Source: Acidiferrimicrobium sp. IK | GTDB lineage: Bacteria; Actinomycetota; Acidimicrobiia; Acidimicrobiales; Palsa-688 | Direction of reading: 5' to 3' | NCBI RefSeq assembly: GCF_025499425.1 | Contig: NZ_JAIMCB010000004.1 | Coordinates: forward strand, 124,001 to 188,000 | Length of the DNA: 64,000 nt | Part shown: positions 34,445 through 43,105 of the stretch, piece after piece | Layout of the letters: each line of letters starts with the position of its first letter | Numbering within the stretch: position 1 is the stretch's first letter | Notes under the pieces: generated by a model | Told to the model about the DNA's origin: nothing | Seen by the model: only the letters and a program-made list of their open reading frames with translations | Databases searched by the model: none | Made by a program: the position numbers and the translations under genes

Positions 34445-36097
34445 GTGCCGAACCCAGTCACCGCCGTCCTGTCACCCCTCCGGCGCCCGGCGCGCACCGT
34501 CAAGACACTGGGGGCTTCCGTCGGCGTCGTCGGCCGATCGGGGCTCCTCGGCCCGTACGCCCCTTGGCGGATACCGGCGATCGGGGAGGCCATCCACCGA
34601 TACGGCGTCAGCCTCGGCGCGGTGTACGCGCTGGGCGCGGCGCTGCGGCCCGACCACATCGCGGCCGTCGACGAGAGGGGAGCGTCGACCTTCGCCGAGA
34701 TGGAGTCGCGCACCAGCACCATCGCGGCGGCCCTCGCCGATGCCGGGATCGGCGAGGGCGACGAGGTGGCGCTGCTGTGCCGCAACCACCGCAATTTCCT
34801 GGCCGCGACGGTGGCGCTCGGCAAGCTGGGGGCCGACACCGTCTACCTCAACACCGGTTTCGCCGGTCCCCAGCTCGTGGACGTGGCGAGGCGCGAAGGG
34901 GCTCGTGCGGTGGTCTTGGACCAGGAGTTCCTGACCCTCGCCGAGGAGCTCGGGCCCGACGTGGCGCTGTTCGTGTCGTGGGTCGACGACCGCACCAGCC
35001 TCGGAGGCCGGGTCAGCTTCGACGACATTCTGGCGGGCGGCCCCCGCCCGGCCCCGAAGAAGGCGACCCGCCAGTCCCGCCAGATAATCCTGACGTCTGG
35101 CACGACCGGCACGCCGAAGGGGGCGCAGCGCAACTTCGGCAGCGAGATCGAGCCGGTGGTGTCCCTCCTGTCTCGAATCCCGCTTCGTACCGGTGACACC
35201 ACGCTGCTGGCCGCTCCCATGTTCCACTCGTGGGGGCTGGTCAACGCCGCGATGGGCATGGTCCTCGGGGCTCGCCTGGTGATGCCCCGCAAGTTCAACC
35301 CGGAGGACACTTTGCGCCTCGTGGCGGAGCACCGCGCCACGGTGCTGGTAGCGGTCCCGGTGATGATCCAGCGGATCATGGCCCTGCCGGCCGAGACCCG
35401 GGCTCGCTACGACACGTCGTCGCTGCGGGTGGTCGGGCTGTCGGGGTCGGCGCTTCCGGGCGACCTCGCGACCCGGTTCATGGACGCGTTCGGTGACGTC
35501 GTCTACAACCTGTACGGGTCGACGGAGATCGGCTGGGCGTCGATCGCCACCCCCGCCGACCTGCGGGCCGCGCCGGGAACAGCCGGCCGGGTGCCGCTCG
35601 GGACCGAGGTACGCATCCTCGACGGTGACGGGCGCGAGGTGCCCGCGGGGGAGACCGGTCGGATCTTCGTGCGCAGCGGGTTGCTCTTCGACGGCTACAC
35701 CGGCGGCGGCAACAAAGACATCATCGACGGCTTCATGTCGAGCGGCGACGTCGGGCACTTCGACGAGCACCAGCGGCTCTTCGTCGACGGCCGCGACGAC
35801 GACATGATCGTCTCGGGAGGCGAGAACGTGTTCCCGCGAGAGGTCGAGGACCTCCTCTCCGACCATCCAGACGTGGCCGACGCCTCGGTCATCGGCGTCC
35901 CCGACGACCAGTTCGGCCAGCGGCTGGCCGCGTTTGTGGTGCCCACAGAAGGCGCGACCATCGACGTAGACGGCCTCCGTCACTACGTACAGGCTCAGCT
36001 GGCTCGCTACAAGGTGCCGAGGGACATAACCGTGCTCGACGAGCTGCCTCGCAACGCCACCGGCAAAGTGGTCAAGCGAGAGCTGCGCGACCCCTGA
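34445..36097 (+). CDS. Acyl-CoA synthetase (AMP-forming), long-chain type
   Basis: A protein of 550 residues from GTG 34445 (ATG 34436 would add three). The AMP-binding motif is ILTSGTTGTPKGAQRN, and YGSTEIGWA, DGRDDDMIVSGGENVFP and GKVVKREL (A10 Lys) are all present. The longer N-terminus with a hydrophobic/basic stretch (RRPARTVKTLGASVGVVGRSG) is seen in FadD2/FadD12-like actinobacterial ligases. It activates fatty acids with ATP and CoA, probably at the membrane face. Its 3' end overlaps the convergent deacetylase gene by 26 nt. Confidence 0.87.
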   Translation: MPNPVTAVLSPLRRPARTVKTLGASVGVVGRSGLLGPYAPWRIPAIGEAIHRYGVSLGAVYALGAALRPDHIAAVDERGASTFAEMESRTSTIAAALADAGIGEGDEVALLCRNHRNFLAATVALGKLGADTVYLNTGFAGPQLVDVARREGARAVVLDQEFLTLAEELGPDVALFVSWVDDRTSLGGRVSFDDILAGGPRPAPKKATRQSRQIILTSGTTGTPKGAQRNFGSEIEPVVSLLSRIPLRTGDTTLLAAPMFHSWGLVNAAMGMVLGARLVMPRKFNPEDTLRLVAEHRATVLVAVPVMIQRIMALPAETRARYDTSSLRVVGLSGSALPGDLATRFMDAFGDVVYNLYGSTEIGWASIATPADLRAAPGTAGRVPLGTEVRILDGDGREVPAGETGRIFVRSGLLFDGYTGGGNKDIIDGFMSSGDVGHFDEHQRLFVDGRDDDMIVSGGENVFPREVEDLLSDHPDVADASVIGVPDDQFGQRLAAFVVPTEGATIDVDGLRHYVQAQLARYKVPRDITVLDELPRNATGKVVKRELRDP

Positions 36098-36812
36098 GCG
36101 GCAGGCCGTGGTCGCGAAGCGGTCCCACGTCGTAGTGCTCCCACGCCTCGGCGAGGAGGGGTAGCGCACCGACCGCGGACCGCCACGAGCCGGCGGCGGA
36201 GGTGACGTCCGAGTCGTGCAGCAAGACGGTGGGCCCGGCGTGCCACGTCCTCGTCACGTCCGCGACCACGCTGCCAGGCGTCGCCTCCTCCCGCCAGTCC
36301 CGACCCCAAGTCGACCACAAGACGGTCTGCAGCCCGTTGCGGCGGCCTGCGACCACCGACGACGCCGCCAGCGCACCATACGGGGGGCGGAACCATCGCA
36401 TGGCCTGGCCGGTGCGGTCCTCGACCAGGTCACGGGCCCGGCGGACGTCGGCGACCGCCCAGGGTGCCGGACGACGGAGATGACTGACGTGGTGGTCGCC
36501 GTGCACCCCGAGCTCGTGGCCCTGGTCGAGGATCTCGTCGAGCAGGTCAGGTGCTCGCCGGACCTGGCTGCCGAGCACGAAGAACGTGGCCTTCCAGTCG
36601 AGCTTCGCCAGCGCCTCGAGGATCACCGGCGTGGAGCGGGGGTCGGGCCCGTCGTCGAAGGTCAACGCCACGTGCCCTGGCCGGCCCACCCCGGACAGGG
36701 CCGGAACCACCCGGCATCGCATCCGGCGCCACGCCACCGCGGCGGGAGCCACGTGGAACAGCACCGCGGATCCGCCGAGCGCCGCTAGGGGACCGGCGCC
36801 TCGCCGGGTCAT
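36072..36812 (-). CDS. Polysaccharide deacetylase (NodB domain)
   Basis: A protein of 246 residues from ATG 36812, overlapping the glycosyltransferase gene stop as ATGA. One N-terminal hydrophobic segment (LAALGGSAVLFHVAPAAVAW) may anchor or export it. The NodB domain is intact: TFDDGPD (catalytic base and metal Asp), HGDHHVSH (two His metal ligands), RWFRPPYG and the C-terminal LLHDSD. It would remove N-acetyl groups from a glycan or glycolipid. Coupling to the glycosyltransferase suggests both act on the same envelope glycan. Confidence 0.88.
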   Translation of the reverse strand: MTRRGAGPLAALGGSAVLFHVAPAAVAWRRMRCRVVPALSGVGRPGHVALTFDDGPDPRSTPVILEALAKLDWKATFFVLGSQVRRAPDLLDEILDQGHELGVHGDHHVSHLRRPAPWAVADVRRARDLVEDRTGQAMRWFRPPYGALAASSVVAGRRNGLQTVLWSTWGRDWREEATPGSVVADVTRTWHAGPTVLLHDSDVTSAAGSWRSAVGALPLLAEAWEHYDVGPLRDHGLPLRGRAALA

Positions 36813-38695
36813 CGCAGCTCGGCGAGCGGAGCGGCTTGCAGCCCGGACTGCTGCAAGGCGCCGTTGACCTGCGCCAAGAGGGAGGCCATCCCGGCTGGCG
36901 TCGCGTCCAGGCCGCTCAGGTAGTAGATGCCCCGGGCCTTGAAAGACTGGGGCGTGACGGCCTGGTCGACGTCGCCGGCGCGCAGCACCGAGTCGGGGAC
37001 GACCACCGAGAGATGGGCACCCCGGCAGTCGTAGAGGTCGAAGGCGGTGATCCGCCGGCCCGGCGCGAAGACCGTCACTGGCTGGCCGGTCAGCTGCTGG
37101 AGGGCGGTCCGGGCGGCCACATCTCCGTGCGCCCGGCTCCAAGGAGCCGGGCGCTCCAAGTTCCCTTGGGCGTCGTAGCGGGCGCCGGCGCCGCCGTCAG
37201 CCACGCTCACCCCGTCCGCCACCAGCGTCCGGATCGCGGCCGGGTCGGCCTGGGCGGTGGTCTGGTCGACCACGACCGAGGCATGCATGCGCGCCACGGT
37301 CCCCACGATGGCCGGGTCGAACAGCTCGCCGGCGCTCAAACGGACCCCGACGTAGGCGACCGGCCCGGCGCTGGCCTGCGGGTGGGCGACCCCTGCCCCG
37401 GCCGCGGCGGCCGCCCCCACCCCGGCGGTCAGGCCGGTCCAGACGATGGCCGCCAGCCCGGCTGTGGCCACCGCCACCCGGGTGACCAAGCGCGCCGCTG
37501 CGTGAGCGGTGGGCGGCGCCACGGCGGGGGCGTCGAGAGCCAGCACCGCAGCGTCAGCGCGAAACATCGCAGAGGCGGCGGCGATCTGGGCGTCGCGCCC
37601 GGCGCCGGCGACGGTCACCCGCTCCAAGGCGGCGGCGAGGGAGGCCGGATCGGCGGCCAGCATGCTGACGCCGGCCGCGGCCATGGCCGCCGTGTTGTCC
37701 CGGCCGTGACCGGCGATGGGGTTGAAGCTGACGACCGGCAACCCGGCCCGCATCGCCTCGAAGGAGGTCAGGCCGCCGGCGTTTTCGACCAGGGCGTCCA
37801 CGGCGGCCATGAGATCGGGCATGCGGTCGGTCCAGCCGAGGACCACGGCCTTCCACCCTGACCGCGAGGCCAGGTCCGCGACCCGACGCTGGAGCTTCTC
37901 GTCGCGCCCGCACACCACGACGGGCACGTACCGTCCGCCGCCGGCGACCGCGCGGATGGTGTCCTCGATGTCACCAACACCCCACGAGCCGGCGACCACC
38001 AGAACCGCCCGGTCGGCGTCGCCGAGGCCCAGCCACGAGCGGGCCTCGGCCCGGGTCGGCCGACCAGGCCGGGATGGGTCGAAGCGGTCACCGACGGCCG
38101 GCCCACAGGCCACCGCAGGACGCCCGGTGCGGTGGTGGGCCATCATCGCCGGTCCTTCGTGCACCGCCAAGTTGAGGTCGATGCCCCGGTGCACCCACAG
38201 CGGGTGGACCCCGAAGTCGGTGATGAAGTTCACCGCCGGCAGCTGCAGCCGCCCGAGCTGGCGCAGCCGGCCGAGGCACAGGGTCGCCAGCGGGTAGGTC
38301 GACACGACCACGTCTGCTCGTCGTTCCCGGATCCAGCGAAGAACCCGGCGCCTGGTGAGGACGCACACCAGCCAGGCCACGACCGGGCACAGCCACGGCA
38401 CTCGATGCCAGAACCGGTAGGTGGCGTCGTACGCGGACGGGACGTGACGCAGCTCGAACTGGTAGCCGCTTTTGAGTGCGGTGCCCACCCGGAGAGGTCC
38501 CGAGTCGAGGAAGTCGCGGACCTCGGCGTCGTGGCCGGCGGCCTCCAGCCGAGCGGCCAGTTCCCGGGCGGCCCCGTCGTGGCCGGCGCCCATGCTCGCC
38601 GAAAGGATCAGGACCCGGCGCGAGTGTCGAGCCGGCCCCTCCACGCCGTCGTCCCCGGTCCGCCCGGCGCCGTCGGGAAGCTGCCGTCTGCGCAC
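36809..38695 (-). CDS. MGDG-synthase-like glycosyltransferase fused to a degenerate NodB domain
   Basis: A protein of 628 residues from GTG 38695, with TAGTCT 8 nt upstream; GTG 38719 is an alternative. The first 400 residues are a GT28-like enzyme: RVLILSASMGAGHDGAAREL is the MGDG-synthase N-terminal motif, and LVENAGGLTSFEAMRAGLP is the nucleotide-sugar site. A hydrophobic segment near residue 430 follows. The last 180 residues match NodB in order and spacing but have lost all catalytic motifs (VAYVGVRLSAGEL in place of TFDDGP, FAPGRR in place of RPPYG). It likely glycosylates a lipid and docks the true deacetylase or its glycan. Confidence 0.78.
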   Translation of the reverse strand: MRRRQLPDGAGRTGDDGVEGPARHSRRVLILSASMGAGHDGAARELAARLEAAGHDAEVRDFLDSGPLRVGTALKSGYQFELRHVPSAYDATYRFWHRVPWLCPVVAWLVCVLTRRRVLRWIRERRADVVVSTYPLATLCLGRLRQLGRLQLPAVNFITDFGVHPLWVHRGIDLNLAVHEGPAMMAHHRTGRPAVACGPAVGDRFDPSRPGRPTRAEARSWLGLGDADRAVLVVAGSWGVGDIEDTIRAVAGGGRYVPVVVCGRDEKLQRRVADLASRSGWKAVVLGWTDRMPDLMAAVDALVENAGGLTSFEAMRAGLPVVSFNPIAGHGRDNTAAMAAAGVSMLAADPASLAAALERVTVAGAGRDAQIAAASAMFRADAAVLALDAPAVAPPTAHAAARLVTRVAVATAGLAAIVWTGLTAGVGAAAAAGAGVAHPQASAGPVAYVGVRLSAGELFDPAIVGTVARMHASVVVDQTTAQADPAAIRTLVADGVSVADGGAGARYDAQGNLERPAPWSRAHGDVAARTALQQLTGQPVTVFAPGRRITAFDLYDCRGAHLSVVVPDSVLRAGDVDQAVTPQSFKARGIYYLSGLDATPAGMASLLAQVNGALQQSGLQAAPLAELR

Positions 38696-38764
38696 GACAT
38701 GCCAGACTAGCGTGTGCACCTTTCGAGCCGTATCTCATGCAGCTTCCTGCACCGCCGGGCCGGG

Positions 38765-38770
38765 TAGGTC
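38765..38770 (+). promoter_or_regulatory. Possible leaderless -10 element for the DUF2127 gene
   Basis: TAGGTC, 7 nt before ATG 38778. The last base departs from the TAnnnT pattern. Confidence 0.3.
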
Positions 38771-38777
38771 AGCAGCG

Positions 38778-39599
38778 ATGGAACGCCAACGGGAGCACCG
38801 GAAGCTGGAAACGGCAGTTTGTGCCTGGCGCGGCCACGAGACCCCGGCTGCGACCACCGCGGATGTCGAGGTTCGTGACCTGGTGCTCGGTGTGGACGTC
38901 GACGGGCCACCCGGACGGTCTTGGCGCCTGGCCCGCTGCCTCCGCTGCGACGCCTGGCTGCCGGTGTCCCGGCCGGAGGCCGGTCACGCCGGCGCGCTGC
39001 CGGCCCCCGAGGAGCTCCACCTGCCCCGACGGGGCAAGGAGCTGCGCTCCGCGGTGGTCATGCGGCTCATCGCGATCGAGCGGGGCGTCCACTCGGTCTT
39101 CTTCTTGGTCGTGGCCGTCCTGGCCATTCTCCTGCGAAGCGAGCTGGCCGGGGTGAAGAGCTGGGTCCGACACGTGCTGGCGCAGCTCACCGCCAACACA
39201 AACGGGACCAACGCCCTCGGAGGCAGCTACGTGATCAAGGAAGGCAACCGTCTCCTCGCCCTCCGCAGCTCCACGCTCACCGTGGTGATCATCGCCGCGG
39301 TCGCCTACTTCGTCGTCGAGGGGGTCGAGGCGGTCGGGCTGTGGCGAGAGCGCCGCTGGGCCGAGTACCTGACGGTCGTCGCGACCGTCGGGTTCATCCC
39401 CTATGAGGTCATTGAGCTGCTGAAGGGGATCAGCGCGATCAAGGTCGTCGCGCTGATCCTCAACGTGGCCGTTTTGGTGTACCTGGTTTGGGCCAAGCGG
39501 CTGTTCGGCCTCGACCGGGTGAGGCGCGGCCGGGAGCCCGCCCCTCCCACACCCGCGGATCTCTACGGCTATCCGGTCGCGACGGCCGCCAACCACTAG
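38778..39599 (+). CDS. DUF2127-like integral membrane protein
   Basis: A protein of 273 residues. The first 90 are soluble, with a Cys pair in ARCLRCDAWLPV that may bind zinc. Four hydrophobic segments follow: VHSVFFLVVAVLAILL, LTVVIIAAVAYFVVEGVEAVGLW, YLTVVATVGFIPYEVIELL and VVALILNVAVLVYLVW. The pattern FIPYEVIEL and a final helix followed by RLF matches DUF2127 membrane proteins. Function unknown. It is divergent from the glycosyltransferase gene and 42 bp before an acyl-CoA ligase gene. Confidence 0.75.
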   Translation: MERQREHRKLETAVCAWRGHETPAATTADVEVRDLVLGVDVDGPPGRSWRLARCLRCDAWLPVSRPEAGHAGALPAPEELHLPRRGKELRSAVVMRLIAIERGVHSVFFLVVAVLAILLRSELAGVKSWVRHVLAQLTANTNGTNALGGSYVIKEGNRLLALRSSTLTVVIIAAVAYFVVEGVEAVGLWRERRWAEYLTVVATVGFIPYEVIELLKGISAIKVVALILNVAVLVYLVWAKRLFGLDRVRRGREPAPPTPADLYGYPVATAANH

Positions 39600-39641
39600 C
39601 GTCGGCGGCGTTCGTCGGGGAGACGTGGGAGGCAACACACG

Positions 39642-41195
39642 ATGAAGGTGCCGATGACGGTCGGAGACTTCCTCCGCCGGGGTGCGTCCGTGTACGCGGA
39701 GCGCACGGCGGTGATCGACGAGCCGGGCACCCCCGGGTCGTGGGGGAGCATCACCTACGGCGAGTTCGACGCGCGGGCCCGGGGCATGGCCCTGGCCCTC
39801 GACGCCATGGGCGTCGGGCACGGCGAGCGGGTGGCGATCGTCAGCCCCAACGCGGCCCGGTTCCAGACCGCCTACTTCGGGGTGAGCGGGTGGGGCAGGG
39901 TGCTGGTGCCGGTCAACTACCGCCTCAACGCCGACGAGATCGGCTACATCATCGAGCACTCCGGAACGTCGGTGCTGCTCGTCGACCCCGAGTCGGCAGA
40001 CAAGCTGGCCGGGGTCAAGGCCAAGACCACGATCGTCCTCGACGGCTCCGGCGACGACCGGGACCTGTTCGCTCCGGCCGCGCCCGGCGCGCAGCCCGCG
40101 CCCTGGGACGCCGACGAGGACGCCACCGCCAGCATCAACTACACCAGCGGGACGACGGCGCGGCCCAAAGGCGTCCAGCTCACCCACCGCAACTGCTGGG
40201 TCAACGCGTCGGTGTTCGGTTGGCACGTGGCGGTCAACGACCGGGACGTGTTCATGCACACCCTGCCGATGTTCCACTGCAACGGCTGGGGCATGCCCTA
40301 CGCGGTCACCGCCATGGGCGTCGCGCAGGTGGTGGTGCGCAAGATCGACGGCGAGGAGATCCTCCGCCGCATCGACGCCCACGGCGTGACGCTGCTCTGC
40401 GGCGCACCAGCGGTGGTCGCGGCAGTGCTCGACGCCGGCGCAGCCTGCAGGGCCGCCGGCCAGCCGATCCCGGGCAGGGACCGGGTGCGGATCGTGGTCG
40501 CCGGCGCCCCGCCGCCGTCCAAGGCGATCGAGCGCGTCGAGACCGAGCTGGGCTGGGAGTTCATCCAGATCTACGGGCTCACCGAGACAGCCCCGCTGCT
40601 AACCATCAACCGGACCCGCCAGGAGTGGGACGCCCTCACCCCGACCGAACGGTCGACGCGCCTGGTAAGGGCGGGGACCCCCGCGTTCGGCGTGGAGATT
40701 GCCACCGCCAGCGACGGCGAGGTCCTGGCCCGGGCCAACCACGTCTTCGCCGGGTACTGGGAGCAGCCCGACGAGTCGGCCAAGGCGCTGGCGGAGGGCT
40801 GGTTCCACACCGGCGACGAGGGCCACATCGAAGAGGGTGAGTACCTCGTGATCTCCGACCGCAAGAAGGACGTGATCATCTCGGGCGGCGAGAACGTCAG
40901 CTCCGTGGAGGTCGAGGACCGCCTCTACCAGCACCCGGCCGTGGCCGAGGTGGCGGTGATCGGGGTACCCGACGACAAGTGGGGTGAGACGGTGAAGGCG
41001 CTCGTCGTGCTGCGCCCCGGCGAGCACGCCACCGAGGCGGAGCTCATCGAGCATTGCCGCTCCCTCCTAGCCCACTACAAGTGCCCGACGTCGGTGGAGG
41101 TGCGCGACGAGCTGCCCCGCACCGCCACCGGCAAGCTGCAGAAGTTCAAGCTCCGCTCGCCCTACTGGGAGGGCCGGGACCGGAAGGTCAACTAG
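39642..41195 (+). CDS. Acyl-CoA synthetase (AMP-forming), medium/long-chain type
   Basis: A protein of 517 residues with GGGAGGC just upstream of ATG 39642. Motifs: NYTSGTTARPKGVQLTHRN, MFHCNGWGMPYAV, YGLTETAP, GWFHTGDEGHI, SDRKKDVIISGGENVSSVEVE and TATGKLQKF with the catalytic Lys. The MFHCNGW variant is typical of AlkK-like medium-chain and dimethylsulfoniopropionate-type ligases. It activates a carboxylic acid to acyl-CoA. Its stop overlaps the start of the amidase gene by one base, so the two enzymes probably act in one catabolic route. Confidence 0.88.
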   Translation: MKVPMTVGDFLRRGASVYAERTAVIDEPGTPGSWGSITYGEFDARARGMALALDAMGVGHGERVAIVSPNAARFQTAYFGVSGWGRVLVPVNYRLNADEIGYIIEHSGTSVLLVDPESADKLAGVKAKTTIVLDGSGDDRDLFAPAAPGAQPAPWDADEDATASINYTSGTTARPKGVQLTHRNCWVNASVFGWHVAVNDRDVFMHTLPMFHCNGWGMPYAVTAMGVAQVVVRKIDGEEILRRIDAHGVTLLCGAPAVVAAVLDAGAACRAAGQPIPGRDRVRIVVAGAPPPSKAIERVETELGWEFIQIYGLTETAPLLTINRTRQEWDALTPTERSTRLVRAGTPAFGVEIATASDGEVLARANHVFAGYWEQPDESAKALAEGWFHTGDEGHIEEGEYLVISDRKKDVIISGGENVSSVEVEDRLYQHPAVAEVAVIGVPDDKWGETVKALVVLRPGEHATEAELIEHCRSLLAHYKCPTSVEVRDELPRTATGKLQKFKLRSPYWEGRDRKVN

Positions 41196-42646
41196 TGGCG
41201 TCGGAGGAAATGGACAGCTGGCCCGCGGGGGAGTGGGCCGACGCGACGGCGATGGCCGCGTCGGTTCGGGCCGGGACCGTGAGCCCCTCCGAGCTGGTGG
41301 CGACCGCGATCGAGCGGATCGAGCGGCTCGACCCGACGATCAACGCGGTGATCCACCGCCGCTTCGAGCGGGCCGTGTCAGAAGCGGCCGGCCCGCTGCC
41401 TGACGGCCCGCTCCGGGGGGTGCCGGTCCTGATCAAGGACCTCGGCGCCCCTTCGGCGGGCGATCCCCGCCACGACGGGCTCCGGGTGCTGGCTGCCGCC
41501 GGCTGGGTCTCCGACCACGACGCGGCGGTCGTGACCCGCTTGCGGGCCGCTGGGGCCGTGGTGGTCGGGCGCACCAACGCGCCCGAGATGGGGACGACCA
41601 TCACCACAGAGCCCGTCGCCCACGGCCCGACCCGCAACCCGTGGTCTCTCAGCCACTCCGCCGGCGGGTCGTCGGGAGGCTCGGCAGCCGCGGTCGCGGC
41701 GGGGATGACCCCCGTGGCCCACGCCACCGACGGCGGCGGATCGATCCGTATCCCGGCGTCCAACTGTGGGCTGGTCGGGCTCAAACCGGCCCGGGGTCGG
41801 GTGTCGAAGGCCCCCGACCGGGGAGAGTCGTGGATGGGCGGAGGGGTGGAGGGGGTGGTCAGTCGGACCGTGCGCGACACCGCGCTCCTCCTCGACGTGA
41901 TGGCCGGTCCGGAGATCGGCGACCCCTACGCTGCGCCTGCGCTGCCCGGCCCGCTCGTGGCCGAGGTCGGGCGGCCACCCGGGCGCCTCCGCATCGGGGT
42001 GCTCGACCATCCTCCCGACGACCCGGCCGCGGGAGACCCCGAGGCCGCCGCCGCGGTGGCGGCCGCGGCCGCTCTCCTCGGCGAAGCGGGCCACGACGTC
42101 GAGCCGGCATGGCCCCATGCCCTGGGCGACGCCGAGTACCCGGGACGTTTCCTCACCGTCCTCGCGGTCTGCGTCAACGCCGACCTGGCGGCGTGGGAGG
42201 CCGTCCTCGGCCGGCGGATCAGCGACGACGACCTGGAGCCGGCCAACGCCGCACTGCGCCACATGGGAGGCAAGGTCAGCGCACCCGACTACGTCGGCAC
42301 CATCAACTGGCTTCATGCCTGGAGCCGCCGGGTCGGCGGGTGGTGGGCGTCGGGCTACGACCTGTTGCTGTCCCCGGTGCTCAACGGCCCCCCGCCGGAG
42401 CTGGGCTGGCTCACCGACCCGGAGATGGGCGGCTCGCGGGTAGCGGCCCTCACCCGGTACACGTCGCAATGGAACATGACCGGCCAGCCCGCCGTCTCCC
42501 TGCCGCTCCATACCAGCGCGGCGGGCCTGCCGATGGGCGTCCAGCTGGTGGCCGGCGCGGGCCGCGAGGATCTTCTGGTCCGGGTGGCCAGCCAGGTGGA
42601 GGCGGCCGTCCCATGGGCCGACCGCCACCCGGCCCTGGCGGGTTAG
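41195..42646 (+). CDS. Amidase-signature family amidohydrolase
   Basis: A protein of 483 residues from GTG 41195 (TAGTG overlap; GGAAGG upstream). ATG 41210 is an alternative. The catalytic triad is intact: Lys in PVLIKDLGAP, cis-Ser in HSAGGSSGGSAA and nucleophile Ser in TDGGGSIRIPAS. The C-terminal half has SPVLNGPPPELG and TGQPAVSLPLH, as in enzymes acting on small acid amides or carbamoyl compounds. GatCAB is unlikely because the partner genes are absent and the adjacent ligase indicates catabolism: amide to acid to acyl-CoA. Confidence 0.9.
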   Translation: MASEEMDSWPAGEWADATAMAASVRAGTVSPSELVATAIERIERLDPTINAVIHRRFERAVSEAAGPLPDGPLRGVPVLIKDLGAPSAGDPRHDGLRVLAAAGWVSDHDAAVVTRLRAAGAVVVGRTNAPEMGTTITTEPVAHGPTRNPWSLSHSAGGSSGGSAAAVAAGMTPVAHATDGGGSIRIPASNCGLVGLKPARGRVSKAPDRGESWMGGGVEGVVSRTVRDTALLLDVMAGPEIGDPYAAPALPGPLVAEVGRPPGRLRIGVLDHPPDDPAAGDPEAAAAVAAAAALLGEAGHDVEPAWPHALGDAEYPGRFLTVLAVCVNADLAAWEAVLGRRISDDDLEPANAALRHMGGKVSAPDYVGTINWLHAWSRRVGGWWASGYDLLLSPVLNGPPPELGWLTDPEMGGSRVAALTRYTSQWNMTGQPAVSLPLHTSAAGLPMGVQLVAGAGREDLLVRVASQVEAAVPWADRHPALAG

Positions 42647-42757
42647 CCCTGAGCGGCTGACCGCTGCGTCCCGAACGCGGAGCCGAACAACAAACACCGG
42701 GCGCGACGCCCTCTGCGCCGGGCCGGCCGAGACCAGGTTCTCGGGGGGAGCGCTACG

Positions 42758-42791
42758 GCCCCCTTTCCCCGTCATTGTGCGGAAAGGGGGC
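42758..42791 (+). terminator. Terminator hairpin after the ligase-amidase operon
   Basis: A perfect 11-bp stem (42758-42768 with 42781-42791) with a 12-nt loop; the arms read GCCCCCTTTCC and GGAAAGGGGGC. It lies 110 bp after the amidase stop, with GATTCTGT following. Confidence 0.6.
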
Positions 42792-42878
42792 GATTCTGTG
42801 CCCTCGAGCGTTCCGGGCCTTATCGACGGCAGCAAGTCCGGACGGTTACGGGCGGATGACACGCTGCCAACGAAAACC

Positions 42879-42907
42879 TTGAAAAGTTGTTGGCGGCAAC
42901 ATATAGT
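42879..42907 (+). promoter_or_regulatory. Near-consensus promoter with overlapping operator for the sugar ABC operon
   Basis: The -35 box TTGAAA (42879-42884), a 17-bp spacer and the -10 box TATAGT (42902-42907). The spacer holds an inverted repeat TGTTG-GCGG-CAACA (42888-42901), abutting the -10 box, so a bound repressor would block RNA polymerase. A GCCAAC upstream (42866-42871) mirrors GTTGGC. The ROK protein encoded at the end of the operon is the natural candidate regulator. AT-rich compared with its surroundings. Confidence 0.7.
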
Positions 42908-43105
42908 CCTCATCGGCTCGGAAACTCCGGGTCACGCAACCGTCAGTAGGGGGATCGTCCTACTGTCGCTCCGCGGCGCTTCATCCGACCGGCTCCTCGC
43001 CGGTGGCTGTCGTGTCTCGGCCCGACGGTGGTCGTTGCCTCTCATCACGGGCCACGCCATCGGCGTGCCGAAACCCGCGACACGTCATCACCAAAAGGGG
43101 AAACC

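Larger units (their letters stand above)
42647..43105 (+). other. 459-bp intergenic region with terminator, promoter and operator
   Basis: This spacer holds a terminator hairpin (42758-42791), then a promoter with an overlapping inverted repeat (42879-42907), and an untranslated leader of about 190 nt up to ATG 43106. The leader has no obvious riboswitch or leader ORF. AAAAGGGGAAACC supplies the ribosome binding site. No convincing gene is present. Confidence 0.6.
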
